Below, in pieces: positions 26,253 through 34,624 of a DNA stretch of 64,000 nt. A program made the translations under genes and the position numbers. The DNA lies in the NCBI GenBank assembly GCA_000318405.1, contig KB291729.1:157209-221208 (forward strand), in the 5' to 3' direction. Position 1 is the stretch's first letter. The number at the start of each line of letters is the position of its first letter. The DNA is from Brevundimonas diminuta 470-4 (GTDB lineage Bacteria > Pseudomonadota > Alphaproteobacteria > Caulobacterales > Caulobacteraceae). The notes beneath the pieces were generated by a model, which saw only the letters and a program-made list of their open reading frames with translations, had not been told where the DNA came from and did not search any database.

Positions 26253-27557
26253 TCAAACGGACGTGACCTCGTCCCGTTCCGCCCGGCGCGCGGTCAGGAA
26301 GCCGATCAACGCTCCGAACGCCAGCACCACGGAGGCCAGATAGAAGGCCAGCCCCGGCTCGGACAGCATCGCGTCGGCCGCGGCGGACACCGCAGGCAGC
26401 CCCCGATCCGACAACCAGACCGCCGCCCGTCCGCCGCCCTCGCCCACGGACACCGAATAGATCCAGCCAAAGAACAGGGGCGAGGCCACCCCGGCGATGG
26501 AGGCCACGCTCATGTTCGCGCCCTGCAGCTGGCCCTGCTCGCTCTCGCCGACGCGACGGGTCATCAAGGACTGAAGCGTCGGCATGGCAAGACCCCACAA
26601 GGCGTTGGGGAACATGGCGATGATGAAGGCGACGCCCGTCGGCGCCCACCCCATCAGGGCGATGCCGACCGCCCCGCCGCACAGGCCGAAGATCATGGTC
26701 GCACGGTCGCCGAACCGCTTGGACGCCGGACCGACCAACACGCCCTGAACAATCATGTCCAGCACTCCGACCATGGCCAGCAGGGCCCCGACCTGCCACG
26801 GCCCCCAGTCGTAACGCAGCCCGGCGTAAAGGACGAAGACCGCCGAAAACACGTGGTGGGCGAAGTAGAGCAGGAAGTTCACGACTGCGAGGCCCGCCAG
26901 CTCCGCGTGGCGCTTCAGCAGGATCATGGCGCCGATCGGATTGGCGCGACGCCAGCTGAAAGGCATTCGTTTCTCGGGCGGCAGGCTCTCCGGCAGGATG
27001 AACAGGCCGTACAGGAAGGCCAGGCCCGACAGGGCCCCCGCCACCCAGAAGGGCACGCGCGGTCCGAACTCGCCCAGGAAACCGCCCAGCACCGGCCCCA
27101 GCACGAATCCGCCCGAGAAGGCCGCGCCGATCAGCCCATAGGCGCGGGCGCGTTTTTCCGGCTCGGTGATGTCGGCCATATAGGCGTAGATGGTGGTGAA
27201 GCTGGACGAGGTGACGCCCGCCACCAGTCGCCCGACCGCCAGCCACCACAGGTTCGGCGCCAGCGCCATCAGGACATAGTCCGCGGCCAGACCGGCGCAG
27301 CTGATCAGGATGACCGGACGGCGCCCGTACTGGTCCGACAGCGAGCCGATCACCGGCGAGGCCAGGAACTGCATCCCCGCCCACAGGGCCACGAACACCC
27401 CGTTCAGCAGGCCCGCCCGCGCGTTCGACCCGACGAACTCCTCGATCAGATGCGGCAGGACCGGAATGACGATCCCCATCGCCACAATATCCAGCACCGC
27501 CGTCACAAGGATGAAGGCGATCGCCGCACGGCGGACCTTGGGGATATGCAGGGACAT
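26253..27557 (-). CDS. MFS transporter, DHA1/TetA-like
   Basis: This is a proton-coupled exporter with 12 predicted membrane segments over 434 residues. The loop 2-3 motif A reads GSLSDQYGRRPVIL. TM5 motif C appears as GFVLGPVLGGFLG. TM1 contains VIPVLPHLIEEF, as in TetA class proteins. The TetA-like type suggests drug efflux, but substrate specificity cannot be assigned. It is a single gene between the HtrA and phosphodiesterase genes. Confidence 0.88.
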   Translation of the reverse strand: MSLHIPKVRRAAIAFILVTAVLDIVAMGIVIPVLPHLIEEFVGSNARAGLLNGVFVALWAGMQFLASPVIGSLSDQYGRRPVILISCAGLAADYVLMALAPNLWWLAVGRLVAGVTSSSFTTIYAYMADITEPEKRARAYGLIGAAFSGGFVLGPVLGGFLGEFGPRVPFWVAGALSGLAFLYGLFILPESLPPEKRMPFSWRRANPIGAMILLKRHAELAGLAVVNFLLYFAHHVFSAVFVLYAGLRYDWGPWQVGALLAMVGVLDMIVQGVLVGPASKRFGDRATMIFGLCGGAVGIALMGWAPTGVAFIIAMFPNALWGLAMPTLQSLMTRRVGESEQGQLQGANMSVASIAGVASPLFFGWIYSVSVGEGGGRAAVWLSDRGLPAVSAAADAMLSEPGLAFYLASVVLAFGALIGFLTARRAERDEVTSV

Positions 27558-27626
27558 GGATGCTCGCGGAGGTGGAGCGCCGTTCTACTCCGCCGCCCTT
27601 TTCCAGCCCATACCTCGAACGGTCGC

Positions 27627-28862
27627 TCAGTGCTGCGTGACGGGCAGCGTGTCGTTCGGGTCACCGTCGCCACGCGGCGCCGTGACGCCCAGCAGGCGGG
27701 CCAGGAAGGGCTGGACGTCGACGCTGTCCAGGTTCTGCAGCCGCCGCCCTGCAATCACGCCAGGCCCGTGGGCGATGAAGATCGCCTGCATCTCGGGCGC
27801 AGCGTTGTCATAGCCGTGGGCGCCGCCTGGCTTGGTCACCGGCCGCGCCTTCGTCGCCAGCAGCCAGCCGGGCTCGGACGCGCACACGATGGCCGAGACG
27901 CGCGGGTTCGAGCCCAGCGCCAGTCGCGCCGGGATCTCGCTCTTGCGCCAGCAGTCCAGGTGAGGGCGCGACCCCAGCAGCGCCTGCTCCACCTCGGCCT
28001 CGCGCCCCGCGACGGGGTTCAGGAAAGCGACCGCGCCCGAATAGACGATCTGCACCGCCTCGGGGTCGATGAGGTCGTCCAGCACGGTGACGCGGTCGGG
28101 CGAGGTCGCCGCCATGCCGTGGTCCGACACCACGACCAGCACGGTGTTGTCATAAAGACCCCGGGCCTTCAGCCCTTCCACCAGACGCCCGATTGAGGCG
28201 TCGACCGACCGCATCGCTTCCAGCGTCTGCGGCGCATCCGGGCCGTGGTTGTGCCCCATGGTGTCGACGATATCGAAATAGAGGGTGGTCAGGGCCGGGC
28301 GCTGGGCGGCGGGCAGGTCCATCCAGGCCAGCACCTGATCGACGCGGACGTCGCCCGGCATCGACTGATCGAAGGGCTTCCAATAGGTGGGACGCACGCC
28401 GCGAATGTCGGCCTCGGACCCCGGCCAGAACATGGTGGCGGTCTTCACGCCCTGCCGCTCTGCCGACACCCAGATCGGCTCGCCCTGGTCCCACCAGCGA
28501 CGATCGGTGACCGCCTGCTTGTTGCCAAGCGAGAAGCGGCCCAGTTCGGCGTCGACCATATTGTTGCCGACGATGCCGTGGTGATCGGGATGCAGGCCGG
28601 TGACGAGCGTGTAGTGATTGGGGAAGGTCACGCTGGGGAAGGACGGCTTCATCGGCCCCGACGCCCCCTCGGCCGCCAGCTGCGCCAGCACCGGCGTCGC
28701 CCCGCGCTCCAGATAGTCCGCGCGGAAGCCGTCGATGGAGATCAGGATGACGTTCGGCGCCTGGGCCGTCTCGACCGGCGGCGGGGGCGGCGTGGTGGCG
28801 CAGGCGGCGACGGCCAGCGTCAGGACGGCGGCGCGCGCCAGGCCGAACAGACGATCAAACAT
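27627..28862 (-). CDS. Nucleotide pyrophosphatase/phosphodiesterase (alkaline phosphatase superfamily), lipoprotein
   Basis: The 411-residue protein has a lipobox AVAACATT (cysteine 21) followed by a proline run. The NPP-type metal site begins ILISIDGFRADYL with Asp44. The threonine nucleophile is Thr79 in SVTFPNHYTLVTGLHPDHHGI. Later metal ligands appear in DTMGHNHGPD and VVSDHGM. It is expected in the periplasm or on the outer membrane, cleaving phosphodiester or pyrophosphate bonds of nucleotides or lipids. The exact substrate is unknown. Confidence 0.92.
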   Translation of the reverse strand: MFDRLFGLARAAVLTLAVAACATTPPPPPVETAQAPNVILISIDGFRADYLERGATPVLAQLAAEGASGPMKPSFPSVTFPNHYTLVTGLHPDHHGIVGNNMVDAELGRFSLGNKQAVTDRRWWDQGEPIWVSAERQGVKTATMFWPGSEADIRGVRPTYWKPFDQSMPGDVRVDQVLAWMDLPAAQRPALTTLYFDIVDTMGHNHGPDAPQTLEAMRSVDASIGRLVEGLKARGLYDNTVLVVVSDHGMAATSPDRVTVLDDLIDPEAVQIVYSGAVAFLNPVAGREAEVEQALLGSRPHLDCWRKSEIPARLALGSNPRVSAIVCASEPGWLLATKARPVTKPGGAHGYDNAAPEMQAIFIAHGPGVIAGRRLQNLDSVDVQPFLARLLGVTAPRGDGDPNDTLPVTQH

Positions 28863-28968
28863 GAGGAACTCCCGGAAAACCGACTTTTTCGCGATATTGC
28901 CTAAGCTTAATCCGCGACAGACAGAAGACGGCTTGCCGGTTTTTCAACTCCGGGCCACGCTCGCGTTC

Positions 28969-29868
28969 ATGACCAGCGTTATCGAAACGAACGGCCTGAC
29001 CAAGACCTATGGCGCGGTGCGCGCCCTTGACGGCCTCAGTCTCAGCATACCGCGCGGCGGGGTCTATGGCGTGCTGGGGCCCAACGGCGCGGGCAAGTCG
29101 ACGCTATTTCGCATCCTGCTGGGCCTGATCCGGCCCACGGCGGGCGAGGTGCGGGTCATGGGCCAGCCGACCGGCGATCCGGCGGTGACCCGTCGCATGG
29201 GCTCGATGATCGAGACGCCGCGCTATCCGCCCTATCTGACCGCGCGTCAGGCCCTGCGCTGGCTGGCGCTGGCGCACGGGATGGGCGCCGAGGCCGAGAC
29301 CGACCGCTGGCTGGACCGTGCCGGCCTGTCCGAGGCGGCCGACCGCAAGGTGCGCGGCTTCTCGGTCGGCATGATGCAGCGGCTGGGCGTCGCCGCCGCC
29401 CTGATGACCCGGCCCGATCTGGTCATCCTGGATGAGCCGACCAGCGGCATGGACCCGCCCGGCATCCAGGAAATGCGCGCGCTGATCCGAAGTCTGGCCG
29501 ACGACGACGGCGTGACCATCATTCTGGCCAGCCACCAGTTGCTGGAGGTCCAGCGCGTCTGCGACCGCGTCGCCATCCTGAACCGGGGCAAGCTGGCGGC
29601 CGAGGGCAGGGTCAGCGACCTGACCGCCTCGGGCGAACGCCTGCGCCTGTCGGCCACGCCCCTGGCCAAGGTCATGGCCGTGCTGGGAGAGCGCGGCAGC
29701 GTTCAGGACGACGCCGTCATGGCCGCCGTTCCCCGCGCCGAGACCCCTGCCCTGCTGCGCGCCCTGATCGAACAGGGCGTGGACATCGACGAGGCCCGCT
29801 GGGTCGGCGCCGATCTGGAAAGCGTCTTCATGACTGAAACCTCTTCCGTCGAGGGAGGCCGCCCATGA
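28969..29868 (+). CDS. ABC transporter ATP-binding protein (ABC-2 type exporter)
   Basis: ATG 28969 gives 299 residues; the longer frame to 28735 runs through the divergent gene and is unsupported. Walker A is GPNGAGKS, the signature loop reads GFSVGMMQRLG in place of LSGGQ, and Walker B is LVILDEPTSGMDP. After the nucleotide-binding domain an about 80-residue C-terminal extension is present, as in bacitracin- or Nod-type exporters. It overlaps its permease gene by ATGA. Confidence 0.93.
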   Translation: MTSVIETNGLTKTYGAVRALDGLSLSIPRGGVYGVLGPNGAGKSTLFRILLGLIRPTAGEVRVMGQPTGDPAVTRRMGSMIETPRYPPYLTARQALRWLALAHGMGAEAETDRWLDRAGLSEAADRKVRGFSVGMMQRLGVAAALMTRPDLVILDEPTSGMDPPGIQEMRALIRSLADDDGVTIILASHQLLEVQRVCDRVAILNRGKLAAEGRVSDLTASGERLRLSATPLAKVMAVLGERGSVQDDAVMAAVPRAETPALLRALIEQGVDIDEARWVGADLESVFMTETSSVEGGRP

Positions 29869-30728
29869 TGCTGGCCGACGCCATCCGCGCCGAAACCTGG
29901 CGCCTGCTGCAGAACCGCACGGCGGTGTTCTGGAGCGTCGTTTTCGTGCCTCTGATCTCGCTGGCGCTGGCGACCGCAAGCTTCCTGTTCATCCGCTCCA
30001 AGATGGACGGGGCGATGCAGACCCTGCCGGTCGAGTTGAAACTGACCGCCAGCGCCATCGATCTGGGCCAGTCGCTGGTCGATGCAGCCGGCGGCCTGGC
30101 CAACCCCGGCGTGCTGGCCTTCCTGCTGATCGGCGCGGCAACCGTCTTCGCGGGCGACTACCGCTGGGAGACCTGGCGATTGATCACGGCCCGCAACACC
30201 CGGCCGAACCTGATCATGGGCAAGGTAGGCGCGGTCAAGCTGATGACCCTGACCGGGTTGATCCTGCTGTTGATCGCCGGCATGGGCGCCGAAGTCGCCA
30301 AGGGCGTGATCTTCGGGCGCAGCTTCGCCTTCGGCTTCGGCGGCGAACAGGCGCAGGCGTTCGGCCTGCTGGCGCTGCTGTCCTATGTGCGGGTGGTGCA
30401 GTTCCTGTTGCTCGGCCTGCTGGCGGCGACAGTGACGCGCTCCCTGCTGGCGGCGCTGTTCGTGCCCCTGGTCATCGGCGTCGGCCAGTTCTTCCTGGCC
30501 AAGCTGAGCCCGCTGTTCGGCTGGCAGATAGGCGACTGGGCGACGATGCTGCTGCTGCCCGGCGACGCCTTCGAAGTGCTGAAAGCCCTGATCAACGGCG
30601 GCATGGAAGCCGCCCTTGTCCCCGCAGGCGCCGCTTGGCGCGCGATCGTCGGGCTGGCGCTATGGAGCTTCGGCCCCTTCCTTCTGGCCCTGGCGTGGTT
30701 CCAGCGACAGGACCTGTCGAAGGAGTAG
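29865..30728 (+). CDS. ABC-2 type transporter permease
   Basis: The 287-residue protein has six likely membrane segments with a large first periplasmic loop after TM1 (FIRSKMDGAMQTLPVELKL). It is translationally coupled to the ATP-binding gene by a four-base overlap. The segment ADYRWETWRLITARNTRPNLIMGKV resembles the coupling region of ABC-2 permeases. Together they form a two-gene exporter. Substrate is unknown. Confidence 0.88.
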   Translation: MMLADAIRAETWRLLQNRTAVFWSVVFVPLISLALATASFLFIRSKMDGAMQTLPVELKLTASAIDLGQSLVDAAGGLANPGVLAFLLIGAATVFAGDYRWETWRLITARNTRPNLIMGKVGAVKLMTLTGLILLLIAGMGAEVAKGVIFGRSFAFGFGGEQAQAFGLLALLSYVRVVQFLLLGLLAATVTRSLLAALFVPLVIGVGQFFLAKLSPLFGWQIGDWATMLLLPGDAFEVLKALINGGMEAALVPAGAAWRAIVGLALWSFGPFLLALAWFQRQDLSKE

Positions 30729-30732
30729 AAAC

Positions 30733-30861
30733 TTTCCTCCCCACTGCGTGGGGAGGGGGACCGCGCAGCGGTGGAGGGGCTTAGGGCTGAGGAGCCGAGC
30801 GGCCCCTCCGGCTCGACGGCTACGCCGCCGATCCACCTCCCCATGTCATGGGGAGGAGAAA
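30733..30861. repeat. Dispersed ~130-base repeat, copy 2 (inverted relative to copy 1)
   Basis: It begins with CCTCCCCACTGCGTGGGGAGG, continues through GGACCGCGCAGCGGTGGAGGGGC and GGCCCCTCCGGC, and ends CCTCCCCATGTCATGGGGAGG. This mirrors copy 1 at 24626-24758 read on the opposite strand. Its right end encodes the last residues and stop codon of the GNAT gene, so the insertion or expansion shaped that protein's C-terminus. Confidence 0.85.
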
Positions 30862-31331
30862 CCCAGCGCCTTCTCCATAAAGACGTCGGCCCGGACATAG
30901 GGCGTATCGCGCGGCGGCAGGCGCACGAAACCGAAGCTGTCATAGAGCGCCAGAGCCGGGCCGAGCGTCGAACTGGTCTCCAGATAGAGGCGATGAGCCC
31001 CCGCCTCGCGCGCCGCCGCCTCGCAGGCGTCCAGCAGGCGACGCGACAGCCCCTGACCGCGCGCGGACGGCGCAATGGTCATCTTGGCGACCTCATAGCC
31101 GCCGTCGTCCATCGCCATCAGGGCGCAGCAGCCGACGGCCTGGCCCGCCCGCTCGACAAAGAAGATGCGGCCTCCGGGCGTCAGGATCTGGCCTTCAGGA
31201 TCGCCCAGCACCTTGCGGTCCTTGGCCTCGACGGCGAAGCCGCCCTCGGCCAACCAGGCTTCGTTCAGGGTCCGCCAGGCGTCGCGATGCTCCGGCCGAT
31301 AGGCGACGATGACGAAGGCTTCTGCGCTCAT
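30846..31331 (-). CDS. GNAT family N-acetyltransferase
   Basis: The 161-residue protein has the GNAT acetyl-CoA site in the form MTIAPSARGQGLSRRLLDACEAAAREAG (pattern RxxGxG/S), followed by LYLETSSTLGPALALYDSFGF. The substrate is unknown. Its last codons and stop (FSSP and TGA) lie within repeat copy 2. It overlaps the FMN-reductase gene by four bases and is in the same operon. Confidence 0.9.
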   Translation of the reverse strand: MSAEAFVIVAYRPEHRDAWRTLNEAWLAEGGFAVEAKDRKVLGDPEGQILTPGGRIFFVERAGQAVGCCALMAMDDGGYEVAKMTIAPSARGQGLSRRLLDACEAAAREAGAHRLYLETSSTLGPALALYDSFGFVRLPPRDTPYVRADVFMEKALGFSSP

Positions 31332-31885
31332 GCCGACAGCCCCCGGCAGTGGTCCGCAAACCCGGCGACGAAGGCGGTCAGGCGACGGCGCGTATCCGCG
31401 TCGATCAGACGGCCTTCGGCGTCAAAGGCGTCGCCCGCGCGTGTGACCATTACCCTTGCCCCGAACCAGGGCGCCGCCCCCAGGGTGCGCAACACCGGCA
31501 GCCAGGCGGCCTGGCTCATCAGCGTCCCGAACGGTCCGGGCGAGGCGCCCAGCACCGCCACAGGCCGCCCGCCGAACACGCGCCCGATGTCTGAATTGGG
31601 TCGGCTCAGCCAGTCGATGGCGTTCTTGAACGGTCCGGGGATGGAGTTGTTGTATTCGGGCGTGAACAGCATCAGGCCATCGCAGCCGGCGATCAGATCT
31701 TTCAGCACCACGACCGCGTCGGGCAGGCCCTGCTGAGCCTCCAGATCGCCGTCATAAAGAGGGATGCCGTGGATGGTCGCGGCGATCAGCTCCACATCTG
31801 CGGGCGCCGTCTCCTGCGCCGCGCGCAGCAGGGCGCTGTTGTAGGAGGCCGCCCGTAGGCTGCCCGACAGTCCGACCAGACGCAT
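31328..31885 (-). CDS. NADPH-dependent FMN reductase
   Basis: The 185-residue flavodoxin-like protein begins LVGLSGSLRAASYNSALL, the FMN phosphate loop, and has LMLFTPEYNNSIPGPFKNAIDWLSRP, the isoalloxazine-binding motif of the ChrR/ArsH/SsuE-type NAD(P)H:quinone or chromate reductases. It sits between the LysR regulator gene (two bases away) and the GNAT gene, so these three form one operon. It could reduce quinones, which suits the pirin/OsmC genes on the other side. Confidence 0.92.
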   Translation of the reverse strand: MRLVGLSGSLRAASYNSALLRAAQETAPADVELIAATIHGIPLYDGDLEAQQGLPDAVVVLKDLIAGCDGLMLFTPEYNNSIPGPFKNAIDWLSRPNSDIGRVFGGRPVAVLGASPGPFGTLMSQAAWLPVLRTLGAAPWFGARVMVTRAGDAFDAEGRLIDADTRRRLTAFVAGFADHCRGLSA

Positions 31886-31886
31886 T

Positions 31887-32843
31887 TCAGTCCTTCGTCT
31901 CCGCTAGCGTCGCCGTATCGGGCGACGACAGCCTTTCGCCGTGAATTTGCTGCTCGGCGCAACCCTCGACCAGAAAATCCAGCAGCATCCGCACCGAAGG
32001 CAGCAGCCCGCGCCGCGACGGAAAGACCGCGTGGACGATCCATTTCTTGGGCCGCCAGTCCGGCAACAGGTCGACCAGCCGCCCCGCCTCCAGGTCGCGC
32101 ATCACCGCCACGCTGGGCAGCAGGCCCACGCCCAGGCCGGTCAGAGCGGCCTCGTGCAGCATGTGCAGGTCGTCGGTGACCAGGCGCGGCGCATGGCGCA
32201 CCGACGCCGTCATGCCGTCCTTGTGGTTCAGCGCCCAAACATGATCGCGATGCGCCGGACCGAAATCCAGACTGGGCCAGCCTGCCAGATCAGCCGGACC
32301 GGTCGGTGTTCCCATGCGGGCGATCAGGTCCGGGCTGGCGACCAGGCGATGCACGCTCTCGTCCAGCTTTCGCATGACCAGATCGGTCTGCTCCAGCGGC
32401 GGCTCGCGAACACGGATGGCCAGGTCGAACCCCTCGCCGATGACGTCCACCCGTCGGCTGGTGCTGTGAAGCTGCACCTCCAGCTCGGGATACAGGGCCA
32501 TGAAGCGCACGATCAGGCCGCTCATCTGATAGGTCAGCAGGCCCGGCGCGCAGGCGACCCGGATCGTGCCGCATGGCTCGGATCGAGCGCCGTCGATCAG
32601 GGCCTGCGCCGCCTCAGCCTCGACCAGCATGGCGAGGCAGTGTTGGTAATAGGCCTGGCCGATCTCCGTGACCGAGAATTTGCGCGACGAGCGCTGGATC
32701 AGCCGCGTGCCCAGCTGGTCTTCCAGCGCGGCGATGCGGCGGCTGAGCTTGGATTTCTGCATCCCCAGCGCCCGCGCCGCCGGGGCGAAGCCGAGGTGAT
32801 CCACCACCTGCACGAAATAATAGAGGTCGTTGAGGTCTCTCAT
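31887..32843 (-). CDS. LysR family transcriptional regulator
   Basis: The 318-residue regulator has an N-terminal winged helix (LNDLYYFVQVVDHLGFAPAARALGMQKSKLSRRIAALEDQLG) and a substrate-binding-like effector domain (IRVACAPGLLTYQ onwards). It is divergent from the pirin operon, a common arrangement in Proteobacteria, where such regulators often respond to quinones or electrophiles. A palindrome lies directly at its 5' end. Effector is not known. Confidence 0.93.
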   Translation of the reverse strand: MRDLNDLYYFVQVVDHLGFAPAARALGMQKSKLSRRIAALEDQLGTRLIQRSSRKFSVTEIGQAYYQHCLAMLVEAEAAQALIDGARSEPCGTIRVACAPGLLTYQMSGLIVRFMALYPELEVQLHSTSRRVDVIGEGFDLAIRVREPPLEQTDLVMRKLDESVHRLVASPDLIARMGTPTGPADLAGWPSLDFGPAHRDHVWALNHKDGMTASVRHAPRLVTDDLHMLHEAALTGLGVGLLPSVAVMRDLEAGRLVDLLPDWRPKKWIVHAVFPSRRGLLPSVRMLLDFLVEGCAEQQIHGERLSSPDTATLAETKD

Positions 32844-32861
32844 CGTTCTATTGATAGAACG
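32844..32861. promoter_or_regulatory. LysR-type operator palindrome
   Basis: CGTTCTAT and ATAGAACG are perfect 8-base arms around TG. The core contains CTAT-TG-ATAG and fits the T-N11-A rule of LysR boxes. It abuts the regulator's start codon and lies 109 bases before the first pirin gene, so it is well placed for autoregulation and for control of the divergent operon. Confidence 0.7.
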
Positions 32862-32969
32862 CAGCGAGGCGTTTTCGCAATCTGTCCCGTCCGGCGTTCC
32901 AGCGGCATAAAGCCGTCAACGCGATCGGCCCTGCCCCCAGCGGCCGATCCAACGAATGGAGACTAGACC

Positions 32970-33842
32970 ATGAAGAAGGTTCTGGGCCGTTACGGCAACG
33001 ACCGCGGCCATTGGGTCGGCGACGGCTTCCCCGTCCGTTCGCTGTTTTCCTACAACGCCGTGGGCAAACAGGTCAGCCCTTTCCTGCTGCTCGACTACGC
33101 CGGTCCGTACAACTTCGAGCCGACGACCGAGCGGCGCGGCGTGGGCCAGCATCCGCACCGCGGGTTCGAGACCGTGACCATCGTCTATGACGGCGAGGTC
33201 GAGCACCGCGACTCGACCGGCCAGGGCGGCATCATCGGCCCCGGCGACGTCCAGTGGATGACGGCGGGCGGCGGCATCCTGCACGAGGAGTTCCATTCTC
33301 CGGCCTTCTCGCGCACCGGCGGCCCCTTCCGCATGGTTCAGCTGTGGGTCAACCTGCCCGCCAAGGACAAGATGACCCGTCCCGGCTACCAGTCGATCCT
33401 GAACGCCGACATTCCGACCGTTTCCCTGCCCGACAACGCAGGGACCGCGCGGATCATCGCCGGCGCGATGGAGGGCTCGAAAGGCCCGGCCACGACCTTC
33501 ACCCCGATCAATGTGTGGGACGTGCGGTTGAACCGGGACGCCGTGACCACGCTGGACCTGCCCGAAGGCCACACGGCCATTGTGGTGGTTCTGTCGGGTC
33601 ATGTCACCGTCAACGGCGACCAGCCTGCGGGGGCCGCCGAGGCCCTGCTGCTGGACCGTGAGGGCGCTGGCGTGACCCTGAGCGCGGATGCGGACACGAC
33701 CCTGCTGATCCTGACCGGAGAGCCGATCGACGAGCCCATCGTCGGTTATGGCCCCTTCGTGATGAACAGCGAGGACGAAATCCGCACCGCCATCACGGAC
33801 TTCAACAGCGGCCGCTTCGGCGACATCCCGGCCGCCGCCTGA
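32970..33842 (+). CDS. Pirin family protein (first copy)
   Basis: Pirins are bicupin metal proteins; several bacterial members have quercetinase or regulatory activity. The 290-residue protein has QHPHRGFETVTIVYDGEVEHRDS with the N-terminal metal histidines, and QWMTAGGGILHEEFHS, the second part of the site. The C-terminal cupin shows the weaker VVLSGHVTVNG. It is the first gene of the LysR-divergent operon. Activity on flavonoids or quinones is possible but not readable from sequence. Confidence 0.93.
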   Translation: MKKVLGRYGNDRGHWVGDGFPVRSLFSYNAVGKQVSPFLLLDYAGPYNFEPTTERRGVGQHPHRGFETVTIVYDGEVEHRDSTGQGGIIGPGDVQWMTAGGGILHEEFHSPAFSRTGGPFRMVQLWVNLPAKDKMTRPGYQSILNADIPTVSLPDNAGTARIIAGAMEGSKGPATTFTPINVWDVRLNRDAVTTLDLPEGHTAIVVVLSGHVTVNGDQPAGAAEALLLDREGAGVTLSADADTTLLILTGEPIDEPIVGYGPFVMNSEDEIRTAITDFNSGRFGDIPAAA

Positions 33843-33855
33843 CTTCGCCCCCGAA

Positions 33856-33877
33856 GGCCCGGTCTTCGGACCGGGCC
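33856..33877 (+). other. Intercistronic hairpin with UUCG tetraloop
   Basis: GGCCCGGTC and GACCGGGCC form a perfect 9-base stem closed by TTCG, between the pirin and hydrolase genes. No T tract follows, so it is more likely an mRNA-stability element or partial attenuator than a terminator. Confidence 0.65.
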
Positions 33878-33906
33878 GCAACCCGCCTGCTGAAAGGAAC
33901 CGCCCG

Positions 33907-34548
33907 ATGGCCAGCGAACCGATCCGCGATCCGAAGTCGGATCACCTTCTGACCCCCGAAAACTCGGCCTTCATCATCATCGACTACCAGCCGGTCCAGG
34001 TGAACTCCATCGCCTCGATGGACCGCCAGCTGCTGGTGAACAACATCGTCGGCGCGGCCAAGGCCGCCGTCGCCTTTGGCTTGCCGATCGTCCACTCGAC
34101 CGTCAATGTCGAGACGGGGCTGAACCGGCCGCCGATCGGCCAGCTGCGCAAGGTGCTGAAGGACTATCCGACCTATGACCGCACCACGATCAACTCCTGG
34201 GAAGACTTGGAATTCCGCAAGGCGGTCGAGGCCACCGGCCGCAAAAAGCTGATCATGACGGCCCTGTGGACCGAGGCCTGCCTGACCTTCCCGGCGCTGG
34301 ACGCCCTGCGTGACGGCTATGAGGTCTATGTCGTGGCCGACGCCGTGGGCGGCACCTCGCTTGCTGCTCACGAAATGGGTCTGCGCCGTATCGAACAGGC
34401 GGGCGGAAAGATGATCTCCGTGCCGCAGCTGTTCTGTGAACTGCAGCGCGACTGGAACCGTTCCGAGACCGTCCCGGCCTTCATGAACCTGTTCATCGAA
34501 ACCGGCGGCACAGCCGGGATCCAGTTCTCTTACGACAAGGAAGACTGA
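33907..34548 (+). CDS. Isochorismatase-family cysteine hydrolase (YcaC-like)
   Basis: The 213-residue protein has the cysteine-hydrolase layout: catalytic aspartate in FIIIDYQPVQV, and the nucleophile cysteine in WTEACLTFPALDAL. The sequence around EVYVVADAVGGTS completes the core. YcaC-like enzymes are predicted amidohydrolases of unknown substrate. It is unrelated in role to the EntB-type isochorismatase at 42946, which lacks this cysteine. It lies between two pirin genes in the operon. Confidence 0.9.
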   Translation: MASEPIRDPKSDHLLTPENSAFIIIDYQPVQVNSIASMDRQLLVNNIVGAAKAAVAFGLPIVHSTVNVETGLNRPPIGQLRKVLKDYPTYDRTTINSWEDLEFRKAVEATGRKKLIMTALWTEACLTFPALDALRDGYEVYVVADAVGGTSLAAHEMGLRRIEQAGGKMISVPQLFCELQRDWNRSETVPAFMNLFIETGGTAGIQFSYDKED

Positions 34549-34555
34549 TCTTTCC

Positions 34556-34590
34556 GGGCGATCCGCGTCATAGTGCGTGGATCGCCCTTT
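34556..34590 (+). terminator. Possible terminator or attenuator between the hydrolase and second pirin genes
   Basis: GGGCGATCC and GGATCGCCC form a 9-base stem, extendable with a wobble pair, followed by TTT only. It starts 8 bases after the hydrolase stop. The short T run suggests partial read-through into the second pirin gene. Confidence 0.5.
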
Positions 34591-34624
34591 CGTCGTCCCA
34601 GACCTCATCCTTCAGGAACTCAAT

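Noticed and set aside
33907..34548. Second isochorismatase for siderophore synthesis
   Set aside because: It has the active-site cysteine and context of YcaC-like hydrolases, and it is in the pirin operon. The EntB-type gene is at 42946.
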